A model generated the notes under the pieces. It was not told where the DNA came from. It ran no database searches and was given only the letters and a program-made list of their open reading frames with translations. A stretch of DNA of 64,000 nucleotides from Limnohabitans sp. Bal53 (GTDB taxonomy: Bacteria; Pseudomonadota; Gammaproteobacteria; Burkholderiales; Burkholderiaceae_C). The DNA lies in assembly GCF_003063355.1 (NCBI RefSeq), contig NZ_NESH01000001.1, positions 558,001 through 622,000 of the forward strand, read 5' to 3'. The position numbers were made by a program, and so were the translations under genes. This document shows, piece after piece, positions 55,324 to 64,000 of this stretch. Position 1 is the stretch's first letter, and each line of letters starts with the position of its first letter.

Positions 55324-56390
55324 GCCGCCAACTCCTCACAAGCCATCACAACCTCCCTGGTCGCATTTGTTTTTTTCTGTGCGTGGGCTTTTTGTGCCAC
55401 GTCTTGCAATGTGTCGCGGCTCAAGGCCGTCAGGCGCTCGGCCAGGTTTTGCGCGGTCAACTCGGCTTGAGGCACCAACCAGCCGCCACCTGATGCCACC
55501 AAAAACTGCGCATTGGTGGTCTGATGGTCATCGACCGCGAACGGAAACGGCACATACAAGGCGGCCACACCCACTGCCGCCAACTCGGTCACGGTGCTGG
55601 CCCCTGCGCGGCAGATCACCAGATCAGCCTGGGCAAACGCTGTGGCCGTGTCGTCGATGAACGGGGTCAATTCGGCCTGCACCCCTGCAGCCGCGTAGTT
55701 GGCCCGCAGCGCGTCAATTTGTTTGGCCCCGCTTTGGTGAATGACCTGTGGGCGTGAGGCCTCTGGCATCAAGGCCAGGGCCTGCGGCACGATGTCGTTC
55801 AGGGCTTTGGCCCCCAAGCTGCCGCCCACCACCAACACACGCAAGGCGCCGCTGCGTCCGGCAAAGCGCTCGGCGGGTGTGGCCTGCTGCGTGAAAGCAC
55901 GGCGCAAGGGGTTGCCGACCCATTGCCCGGTTTTGAAGACGCCAGGGAAGGCGGTGAACACGCGATCGGCCAATTGGGCCAGCACCTTGTTGGCCAAGCC
56001 CGCCACCGAGTTCTGTTCGTGCAGCACCAAAGGCTTGCTCCACAAGCTGGCCATCATGCCGCCTGGAAAAGTGATGTAGCCGCCCAGACCCAGCACCACA
56101 TCGGGCTTGACCCGGCGCACCACCTGCAAGCTTTGCCAGAATGCACGCAACAGCCGCAGCGGCAACAAGGCCAGCGTTTGCAGACCTTTGCCTCGCACGC
56201 CGCCAAAAGCGACCGGCTCGAAGGCAAAGCCACGCGCGGGCACCAAGGCTTGCTCCATGCTGCCCGGCGCTCCCAACCAATGCACTTGCCAGCCCGCGTC
56301 GCGCAGAGCTTCGGCCACGGCCAAACCCGGGAAAATGTGGCCGCCTGTGCCGCCCGCCATGACCAATGCCGTTTTGACCTTGTTTGTCAT
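55320..56390 (-). CDS. murG: lipid II synthase MurG (GlcNAc transferase)
   Basis: A membrane-associated glycosyltransferase adding GlcNAc to lipid I. The 356-residue product has the glycine-rich motif [20 protein letters not shown] near 11-30. [12 protein letters not shown] lies near 102, and the C-terminal UDP-GlcNAc site has [21 protein letters not shown] near 258-278. The ATG at 56390 overlaps the ftsW stop by ATGA; an in-frame extension to 56660 lies inside ftsW and is not credible. The lysine/threonine-rich segment near the C-terminus is unremarkable. Confidence 0.97.
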   Translation of the reverse strand: MTNKVKTALVMAGGTGGHIFPGLAVAEALRDAGWQVHWLGAPGSMEQALVPARGFAFEPVAFGGVRGKGLQTLALLPLRLLRAFWQSLQVVRRVKPDVVLGLGGYITFPGGMMASLWSKPLVLHEQNSVAGLANKVLAQLADRVFTAFPGVFKTGQWVGNPLRRAFTQQATPAERFAGRSGALRVLVVGGSLGAKALNDIVPQALALMPEASRPQVIHQSGAKQIDALRANYAAAGVQAELTPFIDDTATAFAQADLVICRAGASTVTELAAVGVAALYVPFPFAVDDHQTTNAQFLVASGGGWLVPQAELTAQNLAERLTALSRDTLQDVAQKAHAQKKTNATREVVMACEELAA

Positions 56391-57688
56391 GGCCGGCCTC
56401 CACGCATCATTTGTTTGTTCTCGGCGTCGATGCGCAGTACGATCGCAATCGCGATCAGGTTCAGCATGATGGCCGAGCCGCCATAGCTCATCAACGGCAA
56501 GGTCAGGCCCTTGGTGGGCAAGGCCCCCAAGTTCACGCCCATGTTGATGAAGGCCTGAAAACCGATCCAGATGCCCACGCCTTGCGCAACCAGGCCAGAA
56601 AACACTTTTTCCAACGCAATGGCTTGGCGCCCAATCACCATGATGCGTCGGCTGAGCCACAGGAACAAGCCAATCACCAGCGTCAAGCCCACCAGGCCAA
56701 ACTCTTCTCCGATCACGGCCAACAAAAAGTCGGTGTGCGCCTCAGGCAACCAGTGCAGCTTTTCCACGCTTCCGCCCAAGCCCACGCCCCAGACTTCACC
56801 TCGTCCAATGGCGATCAAAGAGTGTGTCAACTGGTAGCCCTTGCCCAAGGCGTGCTCAGCACTGAAGGGGTCGAGGTAGGCAAAAATCCTCTCCCGCCGC
56901 CAAGGCGACTCAGCGATCATGATCACGAAGGCCAGGATCAGAATGCCCAAGATCAGGAAGAACATCCGGGCGTTCACGCCGCCCAGGAACAAAATGCCCA
57001 TGGCGATGGTGGCGATCACCATGAACGCGCCCATGTCCGGCTCGGCCAGCAAGAACACGCCCGCCAGGCCCACCGCAGCGCCCATCGGCAGCACGGCTTT
57101 GAAGAATTTTTCCTTCACGTCCATCTTGCGCACCATGTAATCGGCGGCATAAATGATGGTGGCCAGCTTGGCCAACTCAGATGGCTGGAAGTTCATGACG
57201 CCAAAGGAAATCCAGCGGCGTGCGCCGTTGACACCTTTGCCGATAAAGGGAATCAGCACCAACGCCAGCAAGATGAGCGACAACACAAACAAGGGCCGAG
57301 CGACTTTTTCCCAAGTCTCCATCCGCACCTGAAAGGCCAGCAAGGCCATGATGCAGCCCACCGTCATGGAGATCACATGGCGGGTGAGGAAATGGGTGTG
57401 GCTGTAACGCGAAAAACGTGGGTTGTCTGGCATCGCGATCGAGGCCGAGTACACCATGACCATGCCCCACAGCAACAAGGCCACCACCACCCAGACCAAG
57501 GCCTGATCCACGCTTTGTATGCGGGCTGGACGACCATTGGCGCGGCCACCCGCGCCATAGTCCCCCAGGTTGACCGGCAAACCTTGCGCGCCCGACCATG
57601 CCCCGCCGAGGAACCCGCCTGTGACGCGCTGGAGCAGGCCAGCCGCCGACTGCTGCAGGCGTTGCGGGAATGTGATGGCTTCGCTCAC
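56387..57688 (-). CDS. ftsW: SEDS glycosyltransferase FtsW
   Basis: A septal peptidoglycan polymerase that works with FtsI, 433 residues with ten membrane helices. The N-terminal cytoplasmic stretch of about 55 residues is followed by the first helix [20 protein letters not shown]. The SEDS core has [12 protein letters not shown] near 150, and a late loop [20 protein letters not shown] near 405. It overlaps murD (57685-57688) and murG (56387-56390) by 4 nt each, so it is tightly coupled in the dcw operon. Confidence 0.96.
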   Translation of the reverse strand: MSEAITFPQRLQQSAAGLLQRVTGGFLGGAWSGAQGLPVNLGDYGAGGRANGRPARIQSVDQALVWVVVALLLWGMVMVYSASIAMPDNPRFSRYSHTHFLTRHVISMTVGCIMALLAFQVRMETWEKVARPLFVLSLILLALVLIPFIGKGVNGARRWISFGVMNFQPSELAKLATIIYAADYMVRKMDVKEKFFKAVLPMGAAVGLAGVFLLAEPDMGAFMVIATIAMGILFLGGVNARMFFLILGILILAFVIMIAESPWRRERIFAYLDPFSAEHALGKGYQLTHSLIAIGRGEVWGVGLGGSVEKLHWLPEAHTDFLLAVIGEEFGLVGLTLVIGLFLWLSRRIMVIGRQAIALEKVFSGLVAQGVGIWIGFQAFINMGVNLGALPTKGLTLPLMSYGGSAIMLNLIAIAIVLRIDAENKQMMRGGRP

Positions 57689-59439
57689 AGCCCCCCCTCC
57701 ATGGCCACACCTGCCGCTTCGGCCAAGTTGGAAACGGCCTGGACAAACACCTCGGCACGGTGGCCGTAGTTGTCAAACATGTCAAAGCTCGCGCAAGCGG
57801 GCGACATCAAGACCGCATCGCCGCTGCGGGCCATGGCCGCAGCTTGCGTGACAGCGGCGTGCATGTCGGCGGCGTCGTGCAACGGCACGTCCGTGCCTTG
57901 CAATGCTTCGCGGATGAGGTGAGCGTCACGTCCAATCAAGACCACGCCCCGGGCAAAGCGTTTGACGGGCTCGGCCAAGGGCGAGAAGTCTTGGCCCTTG
58001 CCGTCCCCACCCAAAATGACCACCACGCGACGGTCTGCGCCCAATCCCTGCAAGGCGGCCACGGTGGCGCCCACGTTGGTGCCCTTGCTGTCGTCAAAAA
58101 ATTCCACTTCACTGATGATGGCCACCGGCTCGACACGGTGCGGCTCACCCCGGTATTCGCGCAAGCCATAGAGCATGGGACCCAAGGCGCAACCCGCGCT
58201 GCTGGCCAAGGCCAAAGCGGCAAGCGCATTGACCGCGTTGTGGCGGCCGCGGATGCGCAAGGCGTCAGCGGGCATCAGGCGCTGGATGTGAAGCTCTTCG
58301 GCTACATCTTTGCGGCGGCGGCGTGTTTCATCGGCCTCGAGGGCGCGTACCAGCCAGGTCATGCCGTGCGTGACTTCGATGCCGAAGTCACCCGGACGCT
58401 GGGGCATGTCACCACCAAACAGCACTGCAGCGCGCTCAACAGGCTTTTGCAACTTCACGCGCACAGGCTCGGGCCGCATGGCCATGACCTGTGGGTCTTC
58501 GCGGTTGAGCACCATCAGGGCCTGTGCGCCAAAAATGCGGGCTTTGGCAGCGGCATAGGCGTCTATGCTGCCGTGCCAGTCCAGGTGGTCCTGCGAGATG
58601 TTCAGCACCGTGGCGGCGGTCGGCTCAAAACCTTCGCTGCTGTCGAGCTGGAAGCTCGACAGCTCCAACACCCACACCTGGGGCAGCGCGCGGGCCATGG
58701 GGTCTTGCACGACCGCAGGTACAGGCAGCGGCTGCTCTGCCTCGGTCTCGCCGTCGAGGCTGTCCAGCGTCTCGCCTGCATCGGCCGTCTCGCTTGTGGA
58801 CGCATCCTGAGGTGATACGGGGCTGACCGATTGCTGGGCAATGGTCACCGATGGCGGCTCACTGAGCAGATCTTGGTTTTCAAGTTCAGCGGCAGCGCGC
58901 TCAGCTGCTTCTTGCTCGACTTGAACTTGCGCTTGCGCCATCGCTTCGGTCAAGGTGTCGAGCAGCGTGGGGCCAATGTTGCCCGCCACTTTCACGGTTT
59001 TACCCGCACGCGCGACCAGTTGCCCCGTCAAAGACGTGACCGTGGTCTTGCCGTTGGTGCCGGTGATGGCCAGAACCTGTGGGGCATAGCCAAAACGGGC
59101 CTTCAAATCGTGCAAACCCGCGGCGAACAAGCTCAGCTCGCCGCCTTGCCACAAGCCCATGCTGCGGGCTGCATCCACCACGGGGGCCACCACCTCAGGG
59201 GCCAGGCCCGGGCTGCGGAACACCGCACGCACCGATGTGCCTTCGACCAGGCTGGCCTCAAAGGTGCCCGGCACAAAACGCACCGCAGGCCACTCAGCTT
59301 GCAAAGCGGCCAACTGTGGCGGCGTCTCACGCGTATCGGCCACGGTCACGTCAGCCCCGTCGTGCGCGCACCAACGGGCCATCGCCAGGCCCGAAGCACC
59401 CAAACCGAGAATCAGAACGTGTTGACCTTGGAGCTGCAT
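57685..59439 (-). CDS. murD: UDP-N-acetylmuramoylalanine-D-glutamate ligase
   Basis: Adds D-glutamate to UDP-MurNAc-L-Ala. N-terminal domain: [16 protein letters not shown] near 8-23; ATP loop [13 protein letters not shown] near 125-137; the central [14 protein letters not shown] near 258; and C-terminal [16 protein letters not shown] near 470. The product is 584 residues against about 440 for E. coli MurD. Most of the excess is an insertion at about 165-250, rich in alanine, glutamate, serine and glutamine (58690-58947). It lies between the ATP loop and the central motif and is probably a disordered surface loop. The gene lies 3 nt downstream of mraY. Confidence 0.95.
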   Translation of the reverse strand: MQLQGQHVLILGLGASGLAMARWCAHDGADVTVADTRETPPQLAALQAEWPAVRFVPGTFEASLVEGTSVRAVFRSPGLAPEVVAPVVDAARSMGLWQGGELSLFAAGLHDLKARFGYAPQVLAITGTNGKTTVTSLTGQLVARAGKTVKVAGNIGPTLLDTLTEAMAQAQVQVEQEAAERAAAELENQDLLSEPPSVTIAQQSVSPVSPQDASTSETADAGETLDSLDGETEAEQPLPVPAVVQDPMARALPQVWVLELSSFQLDSSEGFEPTAATVLNISQDHLDWHGSIDAYAAAKARIFGAQALMVLNREDPQVMAMRPEPVRVKLQKPVERAAVLFGGDMPQRPGDFGIEVTHGMTWLVRALEADETRRRRKDVAEELHIQRLMPADALRIRGRHNAVNALAALALASSAGCALGPMLYGLREYRGEPHRVEPVAIISEVEFFDDSKGTNVGATVAALQGLGADRRVVVILGGDGKGQDFSPLAEPVKRFARGVVLIGRDAHLIREALQGTDVPLHDAADMHAAVTQAAAMARSGDAVLMSPACASFDMFDNYGHRAEVFVQAVSNLAEAAGVAMEGGL

Positions 59440-59442
59440 GGC

Positions 59443-60621
59443 TTACCTCAGCTTCAGGGTCGACAAGCCGACCAGACACAGCAGCATGGTGATGATCCAG
59501 AAACGCACGACGACTTGCGTTTCCTTCCAGCCGCTCTTTTCAAAATGGTGGTGCAAGGGCGCCATCTTCAGGATGCGGCGGCCTTCACCGTATTTTTTCT
59601 TGGTGTATTTGAAGTAAGTCACCTGCGCCATCACCGACAGGGCTTCGACCACAAAGATGCCGCCCATGATGGCCAGCACGATTTCGGCCCGAACAATGAC
59701 CGCAATGGTGCCCAGTGCTGCGCCCAGCGCCAGCGCACCCACATCACCCATGAAGACCTGGGCCGGGTGGGTGTTGAACCACAAAAACGCCAAACCCGCA
59801 CCCGCCATGGCAGCGCAAAAAATCAGCAACTCGCCCGAACCCGGAATGTAAGGAAAGAACAAGTACTTGGAATACACGGCGCTGCCCGTGACGTAGGCAA
59901 ACACACCCAGCGCCGAGCCCACCATGACCACCGGCATGATGGCCAAGCCGTCCAAACCGTCCGTGAGGTTGACCGCATTGCTGGACCCCACGATGACCAG
60001 ATAGGTCAGAACCACAAAGCCCAGCACGCCCAGCGGGTAGGTGATCTCTTTGAAGAAGGGCACCTGCAAGCCGGCCTTCAGGGGCAAGCTCACTTCAAAG
60101 CCCGACATGACCCACTGAACAAACAAGTCCAACACCCGCGCATTGGAGTTTTCGGAAATGCTGAACACCAAACACAATGCGGCCATCAGGCCAATGACCG
60201 ATTGCCAGAAGTACTTCTCGCGTGAGCGCATGCCTTCGGGATCTTTGTTGACCACCTTGCGCCAATCGTCGACCCAGCCAATGGCACCAAAGCCCAGGGT
60301 CACAATCAATACGATCCAGACAAATCGGTTGGACAGGTCAAACCACAACAAAGTGGAGATGGCGATCGACAACAAGATGAGCACACCACCCATGGTGGGT
60401 GTGCCGCTTTTGGACAGGTGCGATTCCATGCCGTAGCCGCGGATGGGTTGGCCGATCTTGAGCGAAGTCAAGCGGCGTATAACCCAAGGGCCTGCGGCCA
60501 GGCCGATCAAGAGCGCCGTCATGGCGGCCATCACCGCGCGGAAGGTGATGTATTGAAAAACACGCAAAAAGCCCCACTCGGGGGACAAACTTTGCAACCA
60601 TTGGGCCAAGCTAAGCAGCAT
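59443..60621 (-). CDS. mraY: phospho-MurNAc-pentapeptide transferase MraY
   Basis: Moves phospho-MurNAc-pentapeptide to undecaprenyl phosphate, giving lipid I. The 392-residue membrane protein has ten helices. The catalytic cytoplasmic loops contain [12 protein letters not shown] near 70, [13 protein letters not shown] near 218 and [14 protein letters not shown] near 288; the late loop [13 protein letters not shown] near 355 includes the histidine triad. It overlaps the murF stop by 11 bp and is followed by murD after 3 nt. Confidence 0.97.
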   Translation of the reverse strand: MLLSLAQWLQSLSPEWGFLRVFQYITFRAVMAAMTALLIGLAAGPWVIRRLTSLKIGQPIRGYGMESHLSKSGTPTMGGVLILLSIAISTLLWFDLSNRFVWIVLIVTLGFGAIGWVDDWRKVVNKDPEGMRSREKYFWQSVIGLMAALCLVFSISENSNARVLDLFVQWVMSGFEVSLPLKAGLQVPFFKEITYPLGVLGFVVLTYLVIVGSSNAVNLTDGLDGLAIMPVVMVGSALGVFAYVTGSAVYSKYLFFPYIPGSGELLIFCAAMAGAGLAFLWFNTHPAQVFMGDVGALALGAALGTIAVIVRAEIVLAIMGGIFVVEALSVMAQVTYFKYTKKKYGEGRRILKMAPLHHHFEKSGWKETQVVVRFWIITMLLCLVGLSTLKLR

Positions 60622-62059
60622 GGAACCCCCCTTTTTTATTGTTTTGACTGTTCTTGTCTTCGCCCCGTGACAGCAGGGCTTGCACCACGCGTTCCATCTT
60701 CATGAAACGCGAACCTTTGACGAGCACGCTCTGAAAACCATCCACTTGCGCCGTGACAAAAGACAGCAAACTGTCCATGTCCTCGAAGTGCCGTGCTGCA
60801 CCAAATGCCTGCGCGCTGTGCACACACAAGTCACCCAGGGTGAACAACGCTTCGATGCCGCGCTCGGCCGCATAGGCCCCCACCTCGGCATGGAATTCGG
60901 GGCCTTGGTTACCCACTTCGCCCATGTCGCCCAGCACCAGCAAACGCGGTGCAGGCAACTCGGCCAAAACGTCAATGGCGGCGCGCACCGAGTCGGGGTT
61001 GGCGTTGTAGGTGTCGTCGACCAAGGTGATTTCGTTTGCAGCCGATGGCAGGACCAACGCCCGCGAGCGGCCTTTGACCGGCTCAAACGCCACCAGACCC
61101 TGGGCCACGGCGGCCAGGGGCAGCCCTGCGGCCAAGGCGCAAGCCGTAGCGGCCAAGGCATTTTTGACGTTGTGGCGCCCGGCGATGTGCAGGTGCACGG
61201 GCGCAGTGCCCTCAGCGGTTTTGAGGGTGAACTGCCATGCACCCGACTGCCAGACCACCACAGCGGCCCGCACATCGGCGTCAGAGGCTGAGGCCATGGC
61301 AAAGCAGCGCTGCGCCCGCTGACCTGACAGCGCGCGCCACACAGGGGTGAATGCTTCGTCGGCTGGAAACACCGCCACCCCCTCAGGTGGCAAGGCTTGC
61401 AAGACGGCACCGTTTTCATGCGCCACCGCCTCCACCGTGCCCATGAACTCCTGGTGCTCGCGCTGCGCGTTGTTGACCAAGGCCACAGTGGGCTGGGCCA
61501 ATTTGGCCAAGTAGGCGATTTCGCCTGGGTGGTTCATGCCCAGCTCGACCACGGCGATGCGGTGGTGGGCGCGCAAATTGAACAAGGTCAAGGGCACACC
61601 AATGTCGTTGTTCAAGTTGCCCTGGGTCGACAAAGCGTCGTCCCCTGCATGGGCGCGCAAGATGGCTGCGATCATTTGCGTCACGGTGGTTTTGCCGTTA
61701 CTGCCGGTCACAGCGATCAGCGGCAAACTGAACTGCGCACGCCAACCCGCGGCCAACTCACCCAAAGCGATGCGCGCATCGGGCACCACCAGCGCGGGCA
61801 AGCCGTGCGCCGCAGCTTGCGCCTCGCCAGAGGCTTCGCACACCACGGCCACTGCGCCTTGCGCCTTGGCTTGAGCCATGAACGCATTGCCATCAAATCG
61901 CTCACCGCGCAAGGCCACAAACAGGTCGCCCGCTTGCAGGCTGCGGCTGTCGGTGTGCACCCGGTCGGCCACCACTGCCTGCACATTCACGCCGCGCGCC
62001 TGACTCAGCCAACTCAGGGCGAGCGTCAAACTCAGCTTCATGGACACAACGGCGTTCAT
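60611..62059 (-). CDS. murF: UDP-MurNAc-tripeptide-D-Ala-D-Ala ligase
   Basis: Adds the D-Ala-D-Ala dipeptide to UDP-MurNAc-tripeptide. The 482-residue product has the N-terminal [19 protein letters not shown] near 34-52, the ATP loop [16 protein letters not shown] near 114-129, [19 protein letters not shown] near 170 and the C-terminal [15 protein letters not shown] near 335. The ATG at 62059 shares ATGA with the murE stop and has a strong AGGAGGTGA ribosome site inside murE. Confidence 0.97.
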   Translation of the reverse strand: MNAVVSMKLSLTLALSWLSQARGVNVQAVVADRVHTDSRSLQAGDLFVALRGERFDGNAFMAQAKAQGAVAVVCEASGEAQAAAHGLPALVVPDARIALGELAAGWRAQFSLPLIAVTGSNGKTTVTQMIAAILRAHAGDDALSTQGNLNNDIGVPLTLFNLRAHHRIAVVELGMNHPGEIAYLAKLAQPTVALVNNAQREHQEFMGTVEAVAHENGAVLQALPPEGVAVFPADEAFTPVWRALSGQRAQRCFAMASASDADVRAAVVVWQSGAWQFTLKTAEGTAPVHLHIAGRHNVKNALAATACALAAGLPLAAVAQGLVAFEPVKGRSRALVLPSAANEITLVDDTYNANPDSVRAAIDVLAELPAPRLLVLGDMGEVGNQGPEFHAEVGAYAAERGIEALFTLGDLCVHSAQAFGAARHFEDMDSLLSFVTAQVDGFQSVLVKGSRFMKMERVVQALLSRGEDKNSQNNKKGGFHAA

Positions 62060-63588
62060 GCGCTCACCTCCTGGCCCTGAGCAGCGCGTTGCTGCAAAGC
62101 GGCGCGGGCTTGCGCTACATCCGAAAACGGGTGGCGCACGCCCATGATCTCTTGCTCGCTCTCGTGGCCTTTGCCTGCCACCAGCACCACGTCTTGCGCG
62201 GCAGCCTGGGCCACCGCTTCGGCAATGGCCTGTGCACGGTCGAGTTGAATACGGGCCGATGGTGGGCGGCTCAAACCTTGGACCATCGCGGCCACAATCG
62301 CCTCGGGCGATTCGGTGCGGGGGTTGTCGCTGGTCAACACCACTTGGTCGGCACCCGCTTCGGCGGCTGCAGCCATCAAGGCCCGCTTGCTGGCATCGCG
62401 GTCACCACCACAGCCCAGCACACACCACAGTCGACCACCCCGCAGCGCGGCATGTGAACGCAATGCAGCCAGCGCCTGGGTGATGGCGTCGGGCGTGTGC
62501 GCATAGTCCACGACCACCAGCGGGCTTGTCACGTCCAGTCGATCCTCCGACAGATCCAAGGCCACGCGCTCCATGCGGCCAGGCACTGCCGTCAGCTGCG
62601 CACAGGCCTGCACCGCTTGCGCCAAATCAAAACCCAGAGCGCGCAAGCTGCCGATCACGCCCAGCAGGTTGTCCATGTTGTAGTCGCCCATCAAACCCGT
62701 GTGCAGGGTCTGAATGGTCTGACCTTCGATCACCTCAAAAGCCAAACCCTGTCCACTGGACAAGGCGCGCGCTTGCAAACGGGCAGGGCCGCGCCGTGAG
62801 CAAGTCCAGACGTCGAGCGGTCCGCCTTGCAACTGCTGGGCCAACAAAGCGCCTTGGGCATCGTCGATGTTGATGACGGCCGACTGCAAACCGGGCCAAG
62901 CAAACAAAGCCGCCTTGGCCGACCAATAGCTGGTCATGTCGCCGTGGTAGTCCAGATGGTCCTGGGTGAAGTTGGTGAACACCGCCACGCGAATACGGGT
63001 GCCATCCAGACGGTGCTCGGCCAATCCGATGGAAGAAGCCTCTATCGCGCAGTGCGTCACGCCGTCCTGCGCGAACTGCCAGAACTGACGCTGCAGCAGC
63101 ACAGGGTCGGGCGTGGTCATGCCGGTGCTGACCAGATCAGGCAGGCGCCCCACGCCCAAGGTGCCCACCAGCCCGCAGGCTTGTTGCAACACGGGTGAAG
63201 ACAGCGCCTGCGCCAGCCACCAGGCCGTCGATGTTTTGCCGTTGGTGCCTGTGACCGCCAACACCTGCAAAGCGTGGCTGGGGTGTTCGTAGTAGGCATC
63301 GGCCACCCAAGCGGTTTGAGGCTTGAGGCTGGGCATACAAGCCATGGCCTCTGGGTCGGGACTCTGCAACGCATTGAGCCAAGGCGCGTGTCCAGCCTCT
63401 TCCATCAGGCAGGCGCTGGCGCCTTGCGCCAAGGCCTGCGCCAGGTACCGCCGCCCATCGCTGGCCGCTCCTGGCCAGGCAATGAAACCGTCACCCGGCT
63501 GCACCAAGCGGCTGTCGGTGCGCAGCTCGCCCGTCACGCGGGTGCGCAACCAGCGGGCTGCTTCCTGAGCGCTGTGCAGGGTGCGCAT
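62056..63588 (-). CDS. murE: UDP-MurNAc-dipeptide-meso-DAP ligase
   Basis: Adds meso-diaminopimelate to UDP-MurNAc-L-Ala-D-Glu. The 510-residue product has RTDSRLVQPGDGFIAWPG near 23-40 and the ATP loop VTGTNGKTSTAWWLA near 115-129. The C-terminal DNPRTE signature marks meso-DAP (rather than lysine) specificity, in line with the dapB gene at the other end of the window. The ATG at 63588 shares one base with the ftsI stop, and the stop overlaps the murF start, so ftsI-murE-murF are coupled. Confidence 0.97.
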   Translation of the reverse strand: MRTLHSAQEAARWLRTRVTGELRTDSRLVQPGDGFIAWPGAASDGRRYLAQALAQGASACLMEEAGHAPWLNALQSPDPEAMACMPSLKPQTAWVADAYYEHPSHALQVLAVTGTNGKTSTAWWLAQALSSPVLQQACGLVGTLGVGRLPDLVSTGMTTPDPVLLQRQFWQFAQDGVTHCAIEASSIGLAEHRLDGTRIRVAVFTNFTQDHLDYHGDMTSYWSAKAALFAWPGLQSAVINIDDAQGALLAQQLQGGPLDVWTCSRRGPARLQARALSSGQGLAFEVIEGQTIQTLHTGLMGDYNMDNLLGVIGSLRALGFDLAQAVQACAQLTAVPGRMERVALDLSEDRLDVTSPLVVVDYAHTPDAITQALAALRSHAALRGGRLWCVLGCGGDRDASKRALMAAAAEAGADQVVLTSDNPRTESPEAIVAAMVQGLSRPPSARIQLDRAQAIAEAVAQAAAQDVVLVAGKGHESEQEIMGVRHPFSDVAQARAALQQRAAQGQEVSA

Positions 63589-64000
63589 CAGAACGACTCC
63601 TCGACCGCTTGGGCCACGATCTGGGGCTTGACCGCCATATCGGGCTGCACGCCCATCAGGCGCAGGGTTTGCTGCACCGTCTGGCTGAACACGGGCGCAG
63701 CCACGGCACCGCCGAAGTAAACGCCGTTCGAAGGTTCATCGATCATCACGGCCACCACAATTCGAGGCTGCTCTACTGGAGCGATGCCCACGAAAAAGCC
63801 ACGGTATTTCTTACTGGCGTAGCCCTTGCCCTCTTGCTTGCGGGCCGTACCCGATTTGCCCCCCACCGAATAACCCATGGTCTGGGCTTTTTGTCCGGTG
63901 CCGCCAGGCCCTGCTGCCATCTGCAGCATCTTTCGCATGGCTTTGGCATTGGCAGCGCTGATCACGCGCGTGCCCTGCACCTGTTGCTCGGCTTTCATCA
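63588..64000 (-). CDS. ftsI: septal transpeptidase FtsI/PBP3 (C-terminal part, cut by window edge)
   Basis: The last 136 or so residues of a class B penicillin-binding protein that cross-links septal peptidoglycan. The third active-site motif is GGKSGTARKQ, here KSG in place of the commoner KTG, as is normal in PBP3. It is followed by FFVGIAPVEQPRIVVAVMIDEP and the conserved YFGGAVAAPVF. The N-terminal membrane helix and the SxxK nucleophile are beyond the window. It heads the visible dcw cluster and shares one base with the murE start. Confidence 0.94.
   Translation of the reverse strand, partial: MKAEQQVQGTRVISAANAKAMRKMLQMAAGPGGTGQKAQTMGYSVGGKSGTARKQEGKGYASKKYRGFFVGIAPVEQPRIVVAVMIDEPSNGVYFGGAVAAPVFSQTVQQTLRLMGVQPDMAVKPQIVAQAVEESF

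Noticed and set aside
53884..55470. 528-codon open frame opposite murC/murG
   Set aside because: Pure antisense shadow of essential genes with clear motifs.
56391..56660. 90-residue extension of MurG
   Set aside because: Embedded in ftsW; the ATGA overlap at 56387-56390 gives the normal start.
63588..64000. KSG in place of KTG in FtsI as a resistance change
   Set aside because: KSG is common in PBP3 of proteobacteria and is not unusual.
1..64000. tRNA, rRNA, insertion sequences, prophage or integrase genes
   Set aside because: None recognised on either strand.

Overview
The window is a dense stretch of bacterial chromosome with moderately high GC (about 60 % by eye), no rRNA or tRNA genes, no insertion sequence and no prophage. 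Gene content and order point to a betaproteobacterium of the Burkholderiales, most likely the Comamonadaceae. Markers are tolQ-tolR-leuS-lptE downstream of dapB, bamE divergent from fur, hpf-ptsN-hprK, a full-length two-subunit pntAB, uvrA divergent from an MFS gene and ssb, and the complete dcw order ftsI-murE-murF-mraY-murD-ftsW-murG-murC-ddl-ftsQ-ftsA-ftsZ-lpxC. Heavy TTG leucine use would fit a freshwater genus such as Limnohabitans or Rhodoferax, but genus level is a guess.

Layout. 0-8.1 kb (mostly minus): LPS assembly (lptE, partial), leucyl-tRNA synthetase, a TolQ/TolR-type proton-driven pair, lysine/DAP synthesis (dapB), BamE, Fur, then HPr kinase, an EIIA-Ntr protein and hibernation factor. 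8.3-14.5 kb: an MFS transporter, a patatin-like lipase, CorA with a structured leader, MTA/SAH nucleosidase and long-chain acyl-CoA synthetase. 14.6-21.2 kb: membrane transhydrogenase pntAB, a Nudix/TSUP pair divergent from it around a near-perfect palindrome, a lytic transglycosylase and mnmA. 21.3-28.8 kb: an aromatic-ring-hydroxylating oxygenase (alpha and beta), a divergent LysR regulator and a five-gene branched-chain-type ABC importer, which look like one catabolic uptake-and-oxidation unit without its reductase. 28.9-30.8 kb: three successive broken genes, the remains of a tricarballylate/citrate-utilisation (tcuRAB-like) operon. 30.8-38.5 kb: a TehA/SLAC1 channel, ssb, an MFS gene, uvrA, a membrane-anchored glutaredoxin-like protein, a CYTH protein and a YefM-YoeB toxin-antitoxin pair with a palindromic operator.

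38.5-48.4 kb is the accessory part: a MerR regulator coupled to a thioesterase, two serine-hydrolase (beta-lactamase fold) genes, an acyl-CoA ligase, a GST, an acyl-CoA dehydrogenase, a VOC protein, pyrF and an EamA exporter. Between the ligase and the GST lies about 550 bp of gene-free DNA holding four complete copies and one half copy of a 56-bp palindromic repeat set in a longer composite repeat. 48.4-64 kb is the dcw cell-division and peptidoglycan cluster, all on the minus strand. Most junctions there are 1-11 nt overlaps, and the ftsZ end is closed by a strong terminator that separates it from lpxC.

I see no unmistakably new defence or biosynthetic system. The points most worth a second look are the decayed tcu locus, the composite palindromic repeat array, the competing hairpins in the corA leader, the palindrome between pntA and the Nudix gene, the oxygenase/ABC-importer unit, and the low-complexity insertions in MurD and LeuRS.
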